Source of the DNA: a virus
IMG/VR virus record: IMGVR_UViG_3300020477_000034
Span: 1 to 53,409 of that record
Length of the DNA: 53,409 bases
Direction: 5' to 3' (one strand)
Position numbers and translations under genes: made by a program. The notes under the pieces were generated by a model, which saw only the letters and a program-made list of their open reading frames with translations, was not told the origin of the DNA and did no database searches. Positions within the stretch are counted from its first letter, which is position 1. Every line of letters starts with the position of its first letter. Of the stretch, positions 15,798-24,485 are shown piece by piece.

Positions 15798-18176
15798 ATG
15801 GGTGAAGAAGGCAAGAAGATATTTGTTATAAAAAGAAATGGTCGTGGACGAGAAGAAATAAATGTAGATAAAATCCACGATATGGTTGAGTATGCTTGTG
15901 AAGACATTAAAGGTGTGTCATCTTCACAGGTAGAAATGAATAGTGATTTACAATTTTATGATAACATACCGACAGACCAAATTCAACAAATCTTAATTAA
16001 GTCTGCTTCAGATTTAATCTCATTAGAAAATCCAAATTACCAATATGTAGCTGCTAGACTATTACTTTATAGTTTAAGAAAATCTATTAACAGAAGATTG
16101 TGGGACCATCCACATTTATTTAAACACACAAAGAAATGTGTTGAACTTGGAGTATATGATAAAGATATTTTAAAATGGTACGATGAAGCAGATTTTGACC
16201 GTATGAATGCTATGTTGGCACACGATAGAGATTATTCATTTACATATGCTGGTTTAAGACAAGTGATGGACAAATATCTTGTACAAGATAGAAGTAATGG
16301 AACTATCCACGAAACTCCACAACAGATGTATATGATGATTGCCGCTACAATATTTGCTCAATATCCAAAAAATAAAAGATTAACTTATGTTAAAAAATAT
16401 TATAACGCAATCTCAACATTTAAAATTAATATTCCTACTCCTGTTATGGCAGGTGTTAGAACTCCAATTAAACAATATGCTAGTTGTGTATTAGTAGATG
16501 TTGCTGATACTCTACAATCTATTTTTTCAAGTGATATGGCAGTTGGATACTATACAGCACAAAGAGCAGGTATAGGTCTTAATATGGGTCGTATAAGAGG
16601 TATTAACTCTAAAATAAGAGGTGGAGAAGTGCAACACACAGGTGTTATACCTTTCTTAAAGAAATTTGAAGCAACCGTTAAGAGTTGTACACAAAACGGT
16701 GTACGAGGTGGTTGTGCAACGGTACACTTTCCTATATGGCATAAAGAGATAGAAGATATATTAGTTTTAAAAAATAATAAAGGTAGTGATGATAATAGAG
16801 TTAGAAAATTAGATTATTCAATTCAGTTATCAAAACTATTTTACGAAAGATTTATTAATGACGAAGATATAACTTTGTTTAGTCCACACGAAGTACCTGG
16901 TCTATATGACGCTTTTGGTACAGACGCTTTTGATGAAATGTATTTAAAATATGAAAAAGATACATCGGTATATAGAAAGAAAGTATCGGCACAAAGATTG
17001 TTTATGGACTTATTAAAAGAAAGAGCAGAAACAGGTCGTATATACATTATGAATATAGACCACGCAAACTCACACTCCTCTTTTAAAGACAAAGTTAATA
17101 TGTCAAATCTATGCCAAGAAATTACTTTACCAACAGACCCTATACATCACATAGATGGCAAAGGTGAAATTGCATTATGTATTTTAAGTGCAATCAATGT
17201 TGGTCTTTTAAAATCACTAGACGATTTAGAAGAACTATGTGATTTATCAGTAAGAGCATTAGACGAAATTATAGACCATCAAAAGTATCCAGTTAAGGCA
17301 GCTGAAATATCTACTAAAGCTAGAAGAAGTTTAGGAGTTGGATATATTGGTCTAGCACACTATCTTGCTAAGAAAGGTTATACTTATGACCAAAAGATGG
17401 CGTGGAAAGAAGTAGATAAACTTACAGAAGCATTCCAGTATTACCTGTTATGTGCAAGTAATGAACTTGCAAAAGAGAAAACAAAGTGTGATTACTTTGA
17501 CAGGACAAAATATTCAGACGGTATCCTTCCGATAGATACTTACAAGAAAGAAGTTGATGAGATTGTAAATCGTAAACTCAGCTTTGATTGGGAAGAATTA
17601 CGGAACGATATAAAAAAGTATGGGCTCCGACATAGCACTCTCTCGGCCCAAATGCCTTCTGAATCTTCTAGTGTGGTTTCCAATGCTACAAACGGCATTG
17701 AACCACCTAGAGGTTTTTTAAGTGTTAAGAAAAGTAAGAAAGGTACATTAAAACAAGTTGTGCCTGATTATACAAGATTAAAAAATAACTATACATTGTT
17801 ATGGGATATGAAAGACAATGAAGGATATATAAATGTAGTGTCAGTAATGCAGAAGTATTTTGACCAAGCTATATCTGGTAATTGGTCTTTCAATCCTGAA
17901 AATTACGAAGATAATCAAGTGCCAGTATCTACAATGGCAGGTGATTTATTAACGACTTATAAGTATGGGTGGAAGACATCTTATTATCAGAATACATATG
18001 ACGGTAAAGTTGAAGATGAGCCAATGCACCCATTGACTTATGAAGAAGCAGAAATAGGTAGTGTAAATCTACAACCAAATCAACAACCAAATATATTACT
18101 AGATACTAAAGAGGAAATAAAGGTTCCACAAAAAGAAGAATTGTCGGAAGAGGAATGCGAAGCGTGTAATATATAA
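15798..18176 (+). CDS. nrdA: Ribonucleotide reductase class Ia, alpha subunit
   Basis: 792 residues, close to the family length. ATP-cone at the N terminus (about 7-95). Catalytic-site cysteines: C230 (QYASC), C439 (NLCQE) and C461 (ALCIL). PSESSSVVSNATNGIEPPRG is the expected substrate-site loop. A C-terminal CxxC (ECEAC) serves as redox shuttle. Converts NDPs to dNDPs with NrdB. Ribosome site AAAGGA upstream. The glutaredoxin gene at 27490 can supply electrons. The region about 17570-17700 is visibly more GC-rich than its surroundings. Confidence 0.97.
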   Translation: MGEEGKKIFVIKRNGRGREEINVDKIHDMVEYACEDIKGVSSSQVEMNSDLQFYDNIPTDQIQQILIKSASDLISLENPNYQYVAARLLLYSLRKSINRRLWDHPHLFKHTKKCVELGVYDKDILKWYDEADFDRMNAMLAHDRDYSFTYAGLRQVMDKYLVQDRSNGTIHETPQQMYMMIAATIFAQYPKNKRLTYVKKYYNAISTFKINIPTPVMAGVRTPIKQYASCVLVDVADTLQSIFSSDMAVGYYTAQRAGIGLNMGRIRGINSKIRGGEVQHTGVIPFLKKFEATVKSCTQNGVRGGCATVHFPIWHKEIEDILVLKNNKGSDDNRVRKLDYSIQLSKLFYERFINDEDITLFSPHEVPGLYDAFGTDAFDEMYLKYEKDTSVYRKKVSAQRLFMDLLKERAETGRIYIMNIDHANSHSSFKDKVNMSNLCQEITLPTDPIHHIDGKGEIALCILSAINVGLLKSLDDLEELCDLSVRALDEIIDHQKYPVKAAEISTKARRSLGVGYIGLAHYLAKKGYTYDQKMAWKEVDKLTEAFQYYLLCASNELAKEKTKCDYFDRTKYSDGILPIDTYKKEVDEIVNRKLSFDWEELRNDIKKYGLRHSTLSAQMPSESSSVVSNATNGIEPPRGFLSVKKSKKGTLKQVVPDYTRLKNNYTLLWDMKDNEGYINVVSVMQKYFDQAISGNWSFNPENYEDNQVPVSTMAGDLLTTYKYGWKTSYYQNTYDGKVEDEPMHPLTYEEAEIGSVNLQPNQQPNILLDTKEEIKVPQKEELSEEECEACNI

Positions 18177-18188
18177 GAAAGAGAGTGT

Positions 18189-18839
18189 ATGAATTTTGTT
18201 GCGAACATACCACATATTCGTTGTTTTATAAAAAAAGAATATGTCCACGATTTAGAAAGAGGACACGGCGAATATATAGAAGCAGTATTAATAGCAGTTA
18301 AATCAATGAGAGGTAAGGCATTGATGTTTGAAGCATACTTACCTGAATATGGTGCTTGTTTTGATAAGTTTCCAATAAGTGCGTTAGTGTGGAGAAAGAA
18401 TATAATTAATAGTGAACAATTAAATCTTAATCAATTAGAACTTTGGGATGCTTTTAGTTATCATATTCAAATATGGGAAAAGAGTTTATTAAAGAATTGT
18501 AATGTTAAAATATGGATACCAGATAAAGGAGAAATGAAAGGTGAATATCTATTTACTATCGATTCAGTCCACTCGGATCCAAACACAATAAATACTGGAG
18601 TGTCGGAGGTACCAACCGAACACAAACAATTTAATTTTGGTAAGTTAGAAAACGGGCAATACTTTGCTCAACCAAATAATAGAATGCTTTGGTACGAACA
18701 ATCTCTTACTCCAAAAGAGTTAAAAAAACCTGACTTTAAGGTATGTGGGAGATATTACTATTGCGAACAAGAAGAACAATGGAGATATGGCGATAGTGAT
18801 GATTATTTTTATAAAGGAGAAAAGGTAAAAGATGAGTGA
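18189..18839 (+). CDS. Hypothetical protein inside the RNR operon
   Basis: 216 residues, aromatic rich, with acidic C terminus. Contains PEYGACFDKFPISALVW and HIQIWEKS. No enzyme motif recognised. Placed between nrdA and the L7/L12 gene, which overlaps its end by 8 nt, so translationally coupled. A link to nucleotide metabolism rests on position alone. Confidence 0.55.
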   Translation: MNFVANIPHIRCFIKKEYVHDLERGHGEYIEAVLIAVKSMRGKALMFEAYLPEYGACFDKFPISALVWRKNIINSEQLNLNQLELWDAFSYHIQIWEKSLLKNCNVKIWIPDKGEMKGEYLFTIDSVHSDPNTINTGVSEVPTEHKQFNFGKLENGQYFAQPNNRMLWYEQSLTPKELKKPDFKVCGRYYYCEQEEQWRYGDSDDYFYKGEKVKDE

Positions 18840-19203
18840 TAAGTTAGACGCATTAGTAGAACAAATAGGTAATCTTACTATGCAAGAAGCAGCCGATATG
18901 GCAAAGATGATGGAAGAGAAATGGGGTATTCAAGCAAGTAATATACAACCTAGTGCTTCTCCAGTTGTAGAAGAAGCAAAAGCTACGAAAAATGTATATC
19001 TAATTGGTTTTGAAGATAGTAAGAAGATTATGGTTATTAAGACTATAAGACCTATACTAGATTTAGGATTATTAGAAGCAAAGAATTTTGTTGAAAAATC
19101 AGCAAGTGAAAAAGTAGAGGTTAAAACGGATTTAGAACCAGAAGAAGCAGAAAAGATTTCTAAAGAACTTACAGCAGCAGGTGGAAAGGTTGAAATCAAA
19201 TAA
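18832..19203 (+). CDS. rplL: Ribosomal protein bL12 (L7/L12)
   Basis: 123 residues, the length of bacterial bL12 (about 121). The N-terminal dimerisation and L10-binding domain (1-35: ALVEQIGNLTMQEAADMAKM) is followed by a flexible Ala/Pro/Ser hinge (about 36-52). The C-terminal factor-binding domain (53-123) has the VIKTIRPILDLGLLEAKNFV segment and EVKTDLEPEEAEKISKEL, matching [21 protein letters not shown] in E. coli. bL12 recruits IF2, EF-Tu and EF-G. Both domains are intact, so it could replace host bL12 on ribosomes. It lies between nrdA and nrdB, overlapping the upstream gene by 8 nt. Confidence 0.93.
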   Translation: MSDKLDALVEQIGNLTMQEAADMAKMMEEKWGIQASNIQPSASPVVEEAKATKNVYLIGFEDSKKIMVIKTIRPILDLGLLEAKNFVEKSASEKVEVKTDLEPEEAEKISKELTAAGGKVEIK

Positions 19204-19207
19204 GAAG

Positions 19208-20314
19208 ATGACGAGTACCGTTTTTAATAAAGGAAAAGGTTTAGACTTTACAAAACAACCTATGTTTTTTGGTGAAGATTTAGCAGTACAAAGATATGAC
19301 GATATGAAATATCCTATCTTTGATAAATTGACACAACAACAATTAGGTTTCTTTTGGAGACCAGAAGAAGTATCTTTACAAAAAGATAGGTCAGATTGGG
19401 CGATATTAAGAGAAGAACAGAAGTTTATATTTACTAGTAATTTAAAATATCAAACTATGTTAGATAGTGTACAAGGTAGAGGTCCGTGTTTGGCATTTTT
19501 ACCATTTGTATCACTACCAGAATTAGAAGGTTGTATAGTTGCTTGGGATTTTTTTGAAACTATACATAGTAGAAGTTATACATATATTATCAAAAATTTA
19601 TATAGTAATCCTTCAGAAGTTTTTGATACTATAATAGAAGACGAGAAGATAGAGAGAAGAAGTAAATCGGTAACTCAACATTATGATGAACTTATACAAT
19701 TAGGTAATAAGTGGTCATTAGATAAATCTAAAGTTGATGAATACGATTTAAAAGAGAAACTTTGGCGAACTTTGGTAACGGTAAACATACTTGAAGGATT
19801 AAGATTTTATGTTTCCTTTGCTTGTAGTTTCGCTTTTGGTGAATTAAAACTAATGGAAGGTAGTGCAAAGATTATATCATTTATATCAAGGGACGAAAGT
19901 CAGCATTTAGCAGTATCACAAAGAATAATTAATAACTATAGAGGTCCTGAAAAAGATAAAGTAATGGACAAAGTTATTAAGAATAATGAAAAGTATGTTG
20001 CTAAATTATATGATGACGCAGTTGCAGAAGAGAAGCGTTGGGCAACATATCTATTCAGTAAAGGTAGTATGATAGGTTTATCAGAAAAACTTTTACATAA
20101 CTATGTTGAATGGACTGCTAACAAAAGATTAAAAGCAATTGGTATGAAACCACGATACGATATATCTAATACAAACCCATTGCCTTGGACTGAACATTGG
20201 TTTAATAGTCGTGGATTACAAAACGCACCACAGGAAACAGAAATAGAAAGTTATGTTATCGGTGGTATAAAACAAGATGTAGAGAAAGACCAATTTAAGA
20301 AATTTAAATTATAA
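19208..20314 (+). CDS. nrdB: Ribonucleotide reductase class Ia, beta subunit
   Basis: 368 residues. Diiron and radical residues visible: E and H in DFFETIHSRSYTYI, with the radical Tyr in SRSYTYI; E in NILEGLRF; E and H in SRDESQHLAV. C terminus ends KKFKL. Generates the tyrosyl radical for NrdA. An in-frame ATG at 19181 overlaps the L7/L12 gene; the ATG at 19208, four bases after that stop, is preferred. Confidence 0.96.
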   Translation: MTSTVFNKGKGLDFTKQPMFFGEDLAVQRYDDMKYPIFDKLTQQQLGFFWRPEEVSLQKDRSDWAILREEQKFIFTSNLKYQTMLDSVQGRGPCLAFLPFVSLPELEGCIVAWDFFETIHSRSYTYIIKNLYSNPSEVFDTIIEDEKIERRSKSVTQHYDELIQLGNKWSLDKSKVDEYDLKEKLWRTLVTVNILEGLRFYVSFACSFAFGELKLMEGSAKIISFISRDESQHLAVSQRIINNYRGPEKDKVMDKVIKNNEKYVAKLYDDAVAEEKRWATYLFSKGSMIGLSEKLLHNYVEWTANKRLKAIGMKPRYDISNTNPLPWTEHWFNSRGLQNAPQETEIESYVIGGIKQDVEKDQFKKFKL

Positions 20315-20318
20315 GATA

Positions 20319-20492
20319 ATGGCACAGAAAAGAAAGACACAATGTCCTCATTGTGAAGAAAGTTTTACAATAATTTGGGAAGAGGTAGATTTAGAACCTT
20401 GGACTTGTCCTTTCTGTGGTGGTGCATTAGATAAAGATGACGAAACTGAAACGATTTCAAGTGAGGAAGATGATGAAGATAATTGGAATTGA
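20319..20492 (+). CDS. Small zinc-ribbon protein (57 aa)
   Basis: Two Cys pairs, CPHC (about residues 9-12) and CPFC (30-33), form a zinc ribbon; the tail is acidic (SSEEDDEDN). ATG is five bases after nrdB. The end overlaps the next gene by 20 nt. Comparable mini zinc ribbons accompany RNR genes in marine T4-like phages; role unknown. Confidence 0.6.
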   Translation: MAQKRKTQCPHCEESFTIIWEEVDLEPWTCPFCGGALDKDDETETISSEEDDEDNWN

Positions 20493-21048
20493 TTATAGTT
20501 TAACTTGTCCTTGTTGTTGTGTAGTAGATGGTGGTTTTAATGGCGATAATGCAGGTTTAGATAATTGCAGATTCTACTATCTAACAGGTGTAAAAAAATA
20601 TGAAGGTTTATTTTTAGATGGTCAAATACAAGGTGACTATTTTCCTGATTGGAATACACAACAAGAAAGACACGATAATATATCAGAATGGGTATTTGAT
20701 ACGGTAATAGGAAGTACCGTAAACCCTATGGTTTATATTGAAGACTACTCTTTTGGAAGTAAAGGAAGAGTATTTAATTTAGCAGAAAATACAGGACTTT
20801 TAAAACATAAACTATATAAAAAAGGTATAAAATTTGAGACATTGGTTCCATCTGTAATTAAGAAACTGGCAACAGGTAAAGGTAATGCAGATAAGGAAAA
20901 GATGTATGATAAATTTTATGAGGAAACAGGAGTTAATATGATGGAAGCGTGTGACCAAACTACACTCAATAATCCTGTTACCGATATAGTAGATAGTTTT
21001 TTCATAGCGAGGTGTGGATATGAAACTACAAAGGCAAAGCAAAATTAG
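20473..21048 (+). CDS. RuvC-like Holliday junction resolvase
   Basis: 191 residues with RNase H-fold acidic residues: D in IIGIDYSLT (about 6), E in VYIEDYSFG (about 88), D in PVTDIVDSFF (about 175-179). A GKGNADKEKM motif is seen in phage/poxvirus RuvC-like nucleases. It would cut branched DNA before packaging, a role filled by endonuclease VII in T4. The ATG at 20473 has GAGGAAG upstream; in-frame ATGs at 20437 and 20470 are less likely. Confidence 0.75.
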   Translation: MKIIGIDYSLTCPCCCVVDGGFNGDNAGLDNCRFYYLTGVKKYEGLFLDGQIQGDYFPDWNTQQERHDNISEWVFDTVIGSTVNPMVYIEDYSFGSKGRVFNLAENTGLLKHKLYKKGIKFETLVPSVIKKLATGKGNADKEKMYDKFYEETGVNMMEACDQTTLNNPVTDIVDSFFIARCGYETTKAKQN

Positions 21049-21253
21049 ATGGTTAGGTTTTACCCTAGCTATTATTGGTGTCTATATTTTAAGTAATGCC
21101 CAACCAGATACTCAATGGATTGGTTGGTCTATTACATCTATGAGTTGTGCGATATGGGTACTGAAAGGAATAGAAGATAGAGATATTCCTCGTACTTTGA
21201 TGGAATTAATGTATGTGATTCTGGCAATTCGGGCTATTTTTAACTGGTTTTAG
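21020..21253 (+). CDS. Small multi-span membrane protein
   Basis: 77 residues, three hydrophobic spans (about 9-24, 32-46, 58-75). GAGGTG ribosome site precedes the ATG at 21020, inside the end of the RuvC-like gene (29-nt overlap). Similar in size and topology to the next protein, so possibly an ancient duplication. Unknown function. Confidence 0.5.
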   Translation: MKLQRQSKIRWLGFTLAIIGVYILSNAQPDTQWIGWSITSMSCAIWVLKGIEDRDIPRTLMELMYVILAIRAIFNWF

Positions 21254-21307
21254 CCCAAAATCTCCCAAAAACCCTTTAAAATCAACGAAAATTAATCAAA
21301 AAAGTGC

Positions 21308-21336
21308 TTGACATAGTACTGGAATCGTGGTATTAT
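21308..21336 (+). promoter_or_regulatory. sigma70-type promoter (TTGACA-17-TATTAT), leaderless start
   Basis: TTGACA (21308-21313), 17-nt spacer, TATTAT (21331-21336), preceded by AGTGC. Predicted transcription start about 21343 coincides with the ATG of the next gene. Confidence 0.75.
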
Positions 21337-21342
21337 GTACAT

Positions 21343-21585
21343 ATGATTAATAATAACACAAATACCCAAATACTAGAATGGTTAGGAACTTCAATATTGA
21401 TTATTGGAGTTGGCATAAACTCTCTAGGATACTACCCTTTAGGACCTATTGTAATGATATTCGGTGGTCTGACTTGGGTTTTAGTAGGATTTATGTGGAA
21501 TAGACTATCTATAATCACTACAAATCTTGTAATAACTATTGTATCTTTGATTGGTTTATCAATAAATTATGGTCTATTTGGATAA
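21343..21585 (+). CDS. Small membrane protein, leaderless mRNA
   Basis: 80 residues. Asn/Thr-rich polar start, then about three hydrophobic spans (15-33, 38-55, 58-77). An in-frame ATG at 21304 is ruled out because the promoter overlaps it. The ATG at 21343 falls at the predicted transcript 5' end, so no ribosome site can exist upstream. Function unknown. Confidence 0.55.
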   Translation: MINNNTNTQILEWLGTSILIIGVGINSLGYYPLGPIVMIFGGLTWVLVGFMWNRLSIITTNLVITIVSLIGLSINYGLFG

Positions 21586-21617
21586 GAACAAAATGAGAAC
21601 ATTTAAGAATTATTTGC

Positions 21618-21646
21618 TTGACAATGATAGTCAAAACTGATAGAAT
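21618..21646 (+). promoter_or_regulatory. sigma70-type promoter (TTGACA-17-TAGAAT)
   Basis: TTGACA (21618-21623), 17-nt spacer, TAGAAT (21641-21646), with TTTGC upstream. It begins a long run of short early-type genes (21.7-24.5 kb). Confidence 0.75.
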
Positions 21647-21652
21647 ATGAGT

Positions 21653-21709
21653 ATGATTTTAAACAATAACACACTAACAAAAAGAGGTAAAACACTATGG
21701 CAAAAGTAA
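21653..21709 (+). CDS. Possible 18-residue leader peptide
   Basis: ATG lies at the predicted transcription start (21653), so it would be translated leaderless. It is polar and basic (NNNTLTKRGK). It overlaps the next gene start (21697) by 13 nt and could couple or tune its translation. Too short to prove; the same region also carries the GAGGT ribosome site of the next gene. Confidence 0.25.
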   Translation: MILNNNTLTKRGKTLWQK

Positions 21710-21888
21710 AAACAATGGCTTGGGATAATGCAGAAAAAAAAGTTGATAATATAATTGACGATATGAATAATGGTAAATATAATTCAACGGTTGCTAAAAA
21801 CAAAATACTTGCAGTTGATAATGTTGAACTTACAGGTATTGACGAACACAATGTTGACGAAGTAATTGACAACAATAGAGGAAAATAA
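21697..21888 (+). CDS. Small hypothetical protein
   Basis: 63 residues, Asp/Asn rich (DNAEKKVDNIIDDMNNGK). GAGGT ribosome site 9 nt upstream. First full gene after an early-type promoter, so probably early expressed. No family recognised. Confidence 0.55.
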   Translation: MAKVKTMAWDNAEKKVDNIIDDMNNGKYNSTVAKNKILAVDNVELTGIDEHNVDEVIDNNRGK

Positions 21889-21962
21889 TGATTACAAGTT
21901 TTTTTATATTGATGATAATAATGATGACAACAATAATACTATTGAGAAAGGTACTATCATAA
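21888..21962 (+). CDS. Membrane micro-peptide (24 aa)
   Basis: Starts in the stop of the previous gene (TAATG) and ends directly before the next ATG, so tightly coupled. Nearly all hydrophobic with clustered Met/Ile, ending LLRKVLS. One membrane span. Confidence 0.4.
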   Translation: MITSFFILMIIMMTTIILLRKVLS

Positions 21963-22490
21963 ATGAACGCATTAGTTAAACACATTAGAGATATGAACGC
22001 TAAGACGCAGAAGTGGATTGACGAAGACCCTAAAAATAGATTCGGTGGTAAGTTAGTTGAAGACTTAAATCATTGGAAAGAATATGGTGTACATACACCA
22101 AAAGACCTAGACAAGTACCTTGCAATTCAAACTTGTTATGAGGTGACTTCTAGTGCGTATAGTAAATCATATGCTAGAAGTTTTAATTATGACAAAATGT
22201 CTATTGAAGAAATTGAAAAATTAACAGATGAAATGTCTGTTATCGCAGATGAAAATATTAAAGAAGAAAAGAAAGCTGAAGAACAAGCTATTACAGAATT
22301 TAAAGACCTGATTAATAAGACAATCAAAGCTGGTGCAAAAGATGAGAAAGAAGCATTAAGATGGTTGACTAAAGATTTAGGACTAACCCACATACAAGAT
22401 TATGAACACTTTGTTTGGGAAAAAGGATTTTTATTTACCGATTACGGTAGAGAGTTAGTTAAACAATTAAAGAACATTTATTTAAATTAA
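21963..22490 (+). CDS. Hypothetical protein
   Basis: 175 residues, mainly helical and charged, with a coiled-coil middle (about 75-125). Immediately follows the micro-peptide. No motif recognised. Confidence 0.55.
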   Translation: MNALVKHIRDMNAKTQKWIDEDPKNRFGGKLVEDLNHWKEYGVHTPKDLDKYLAIQTCYEVTSSAYSKSYARSFNYDKMSIEEIEKLTDEMSVIADENIKEEKKAEEQAITEFKDLINKTIKAGAKDEKEALRWLTKDLGLTHIQDYEHFVWEKGFLFTDYGRELVKQLKNIYLN

Positions 22491-22503
22491 GGAGGATTAT
22501 ATT

Positions 22504-22962
22504 ATGAAAAAAGTTGATACAGATGTTTGGTTTAATAAAGATGATGTAGGTAAAAACCTATACAGAAAGAAAACTTATTACACACTTTGCGTTGAGCAAG
22601 ATGTAATTGCTAAAGATAAAGACGAGGCAGATAATAAGTTTAGTGAGTGTGGAGTAAATTATTCTAAAATCACAAAAGATATTACTGATACTAAAGATGG
22701 AGTTGAGACCTATATGGTTGACGCTAACTATACTGAAACAGATGATACCAAGTTTATTGGTAAAGTAAAATATGATGATGATAGTTTTAGTCAAACGCTT
22801 GAAGAAGCAGTTGAGAACGAAGATATACACATTGATACTTGGGCAGACGAAGACGAGCCACATCAATTAACAAAAATCAAATTAGTTGATACAGGTACTA
22901 AAGAAGAATCAGATGTTGATATTGCTTTAAATTTAGAAGCAGAAAGTCAAATAGGTAAATAA
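22504..22962 (+). CDS. Acidic hypothetical protein
   Basis: 152 residues, strongly acidic, alternating beta pattern. Strong AAGGAGG ribosome site suggests high expression. Acidic small early proteins of phages often mimic DNA or bind host factors, but nothing specific can be shown. Confidence 0.55.
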   Translation: MKKVDTDVWFNKDDVGKNLYRKKTYYTLCVEQDVIAKDKDEADNKFSECGVNYSKITKDITDTKDGVETYMVDANYTETDDTKFIGKVKYDDDSFSQTLEEAVENEDIHIDTWADEDEPHQLTKIKLVDTGTKEESDVDIALNLEAESQIGK

Positions 22963-23171
22963 TGACAAAATCAGATTATTCACCACACGATTGGAGAAAG
23001 AATACAGACAACGCAGTTGTAGTTGATGAGAATAAGGCAATGCTTAAAGTCAATGAGTGTAAAGTATATTTTACAAATCCTAAAACTTTAAAAGACGAGG
23101 AAGTTGAAGTATCCAGATTGATTAGAGTATTTGTAAATAATAAAGAACTTATGGCGAAAAGTGTTAAATGA
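22962..23171 (+). CDS. Small hypothetical protein
   Basis: 69 residues; start overlaps the previous stop (TAATG) and its end overlaps the next start (ATGA). Beta-rich centre (MLKVNECKVYF). Unknown function. Confidence 0.5.
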   Translation: MTKSDYSPHDWRKNTDNAVVVDENKAMLKVNECKVYFTNPKTLKDEEVEVSRLIRVFVNNKELMAKSVK

Positions 23172-23617
23172 ATATGAACGGATATTTTGCAGTTGTACTA
23201 GATAAACAATCTCAAAAAGAAATGAAATTAAATGCTACCTTTGATGTTGTTAATGGCGACCATATCACACTTGCTTATAAACCAGATAGTAAGAAGTTTG
23301 TGAAATTGGCGCCATTAGTTGATAGAAAAGTGGATGCGTTTGTTAATCAAATAAGAGGTAACGAAAGTATAGAAGCATATTGGGTAGACGAAATGTATTT
23401 GAAAGAAACATATTGGTCACATAAACATAGTAAGTATATGTCAGCATATCAGAAATTAAAAAGATTAGATAAAGGACCTGCCCATATTACAATATCACAT
23501 AAGAAAGATTTTAAATCAGGTGACGCAAATAGTATGTTTAAAAAACCAACTTGGAAAGAAAACATACCAGAACAAATAAAAGTATCAGGAAAGGTAAAAT
23601 GGATAGAGTACAAGTAG
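23168..23617 (+). CDS. 2H phosphoesterase-like protein, Acb1/gp57B-type candidate
   Basis: 149 residues with the two catalytic HxT motifs of the 2H phosphoesterase superfamily: DHITLAY (His32, Thr34) and AHITISH (His106, Thr108). Length and motif spacing fit T4 gp57B/Acb1 (about 152 residues), which hydrolyses cyclic oligonucleotide messengers and blocks CBASS immunity. 2H enzymes also act on RNA 2',3'-cyclic phosphates, so substrate is open. ATG overlaps the preceding stop; a second ATG at 23174 is possible. Confidence 0.6.
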   Translation: MNMNGYFAVVLDKQSQKEMKLNATFDVVNGDHITLAYKPDSKKFVKLAPLVDRKVDAFVNQIRGNESIEAYWVDEMYLKETYWSHKHSKYMSAYQKLKRLDKGPAHITISHKKDFKSGDANSMFKKPTWKENIPEQIKVSGKVKWIEYK

Positions 23618-23865
23618 AACTAAAAAAGAAAACTATATTAGAAGCAATGAATATAGTTAGAATACAAAGAGATTTAGGTTTTCCATCATATCAAAAAGGT
23701 GAACCTTTACACGATTTACTTATGGAAATTAAAAGAGATTTAAAAAAACAAATGAAACAAAAGAAAACTGCTTGGAGACAATTACTAGAATTTTGGCCTT
23801 TGAGTATAGTTATTCCAAGTATGTTAATATTAATATTATTAGGTGCAGGAGGAGTTTTTGGATGA
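23599..23865 (+). CDS. Tail-anchored small membrane protein
   Basis: 88 residues: charged helical N-terminal part, then a C-terminal membrane span (WPLSIVIPSMLILILLGAGG). The ATG at 23599 has AGGAAAGG upstream; an in-frame ATG at 23551 would lie deeper in the 2H gene. Overlaps genes on both sides. Unknown function. Confidence 0.5.
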   Translation: MDRVQVELKKKTILEAMNIVRIQRDLGFPSYQKGEPLHDLLMEIKRDLKKQMKQKKTAWRQLLEFWPLSIVIPSMLILILLGAGGVFG

Positions 23866-24209
23866 ATAGAAGATTAAAACATTTTAAAGACGGCAAACTA
23901 CACATTTATGTAAGAACTGATAAGTACAATGGTAAAATCAAGTCAGATAATTGGGTTGGTCGTACTTATATTCAAGGTAGTGATATTGTTAAATCTTCAG
24001 GTACTAGTGATTTTAATAAAGCAAAACAAATATTATTTAAATGGTACGATGAACTACAATTTAAAAAGAAACACAATATTGAAGTACATAAGAGAGATTG
24101 GTTAGAAAGAGAATTAGATAAACATAACCACAAATTAGAATTGGTAAGAACAATACTTCCAATTATATTGTTAGTTATGCAAACAATAATTATGATAAAG
24201 ATTTTTTAA
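23862..24209 (+). CDS. Hypothetical protein with Arm-like N terminus and C-terminal membrane span
   Basis: 115 residues. Residues about 1-60 form a beta-rich module (LHIYVRTDKYNGKIKS, NWVGRTYIQ) loosely like integrase Arm-binding domains. A helix and a C-terminal hydrophobic span (ILPIILLVMQTIIMI) follow. GGAGG ribosome site supports 23862 over the in-frame ATG at 23772. Confidence 0.5.
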   Translation: MNRRLKHFKDGKLHIYVRTDKYNGKIKSDNWVGRTYIQGSDIVKSSGTSDFNKAKQILFKWYDELQFKKKHNIEVHKRDWLERELDKHNHKLELVRTILPIILLVMQTIIMIKIF

Positions 24210-24219
24210 GGAGGACAAT

Positions 24220-24456
24220 ATGATTGAGACAATTGAAGCAATTGATAATTTAGATAAAGCTATTGATAAACTTGATAATGCCAAATGTTCAAATGATACA
24301 GATAAACTGAAATCAGCTATTGATGATGTTTTAGATGATTTGAGAACTTGGAAATCAAAGAAAGAAGATGAACTAGATTTATTTGAAAAGACTATGAAAA
24401 AAGAGTATGATAGTAAAATGCCTGTCGGAGAACTTGCAAACGACCCTATTAGATAA
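24220..24456 (+). CDS. Acidic coiled-coil protein
   Basis: 78 residues, Asp/Lys-rich heptads throughout. Strong AAGGAGG ribosome site. Last gene of this transcription unit; followed by a structured non-coding stretch. Unknown function. Confidence 0.5.
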   Translation: MIETIEAIDNLDKAIDKLDNAKCSNDTDKLKSAIDDVLDDLRTWKSKKEDELDLFEKTMKKEYDSKMPVGELANDPIR

Positions 24457-24485
24457 TGAGAAATACAACTAAAAGTAGTATATTT

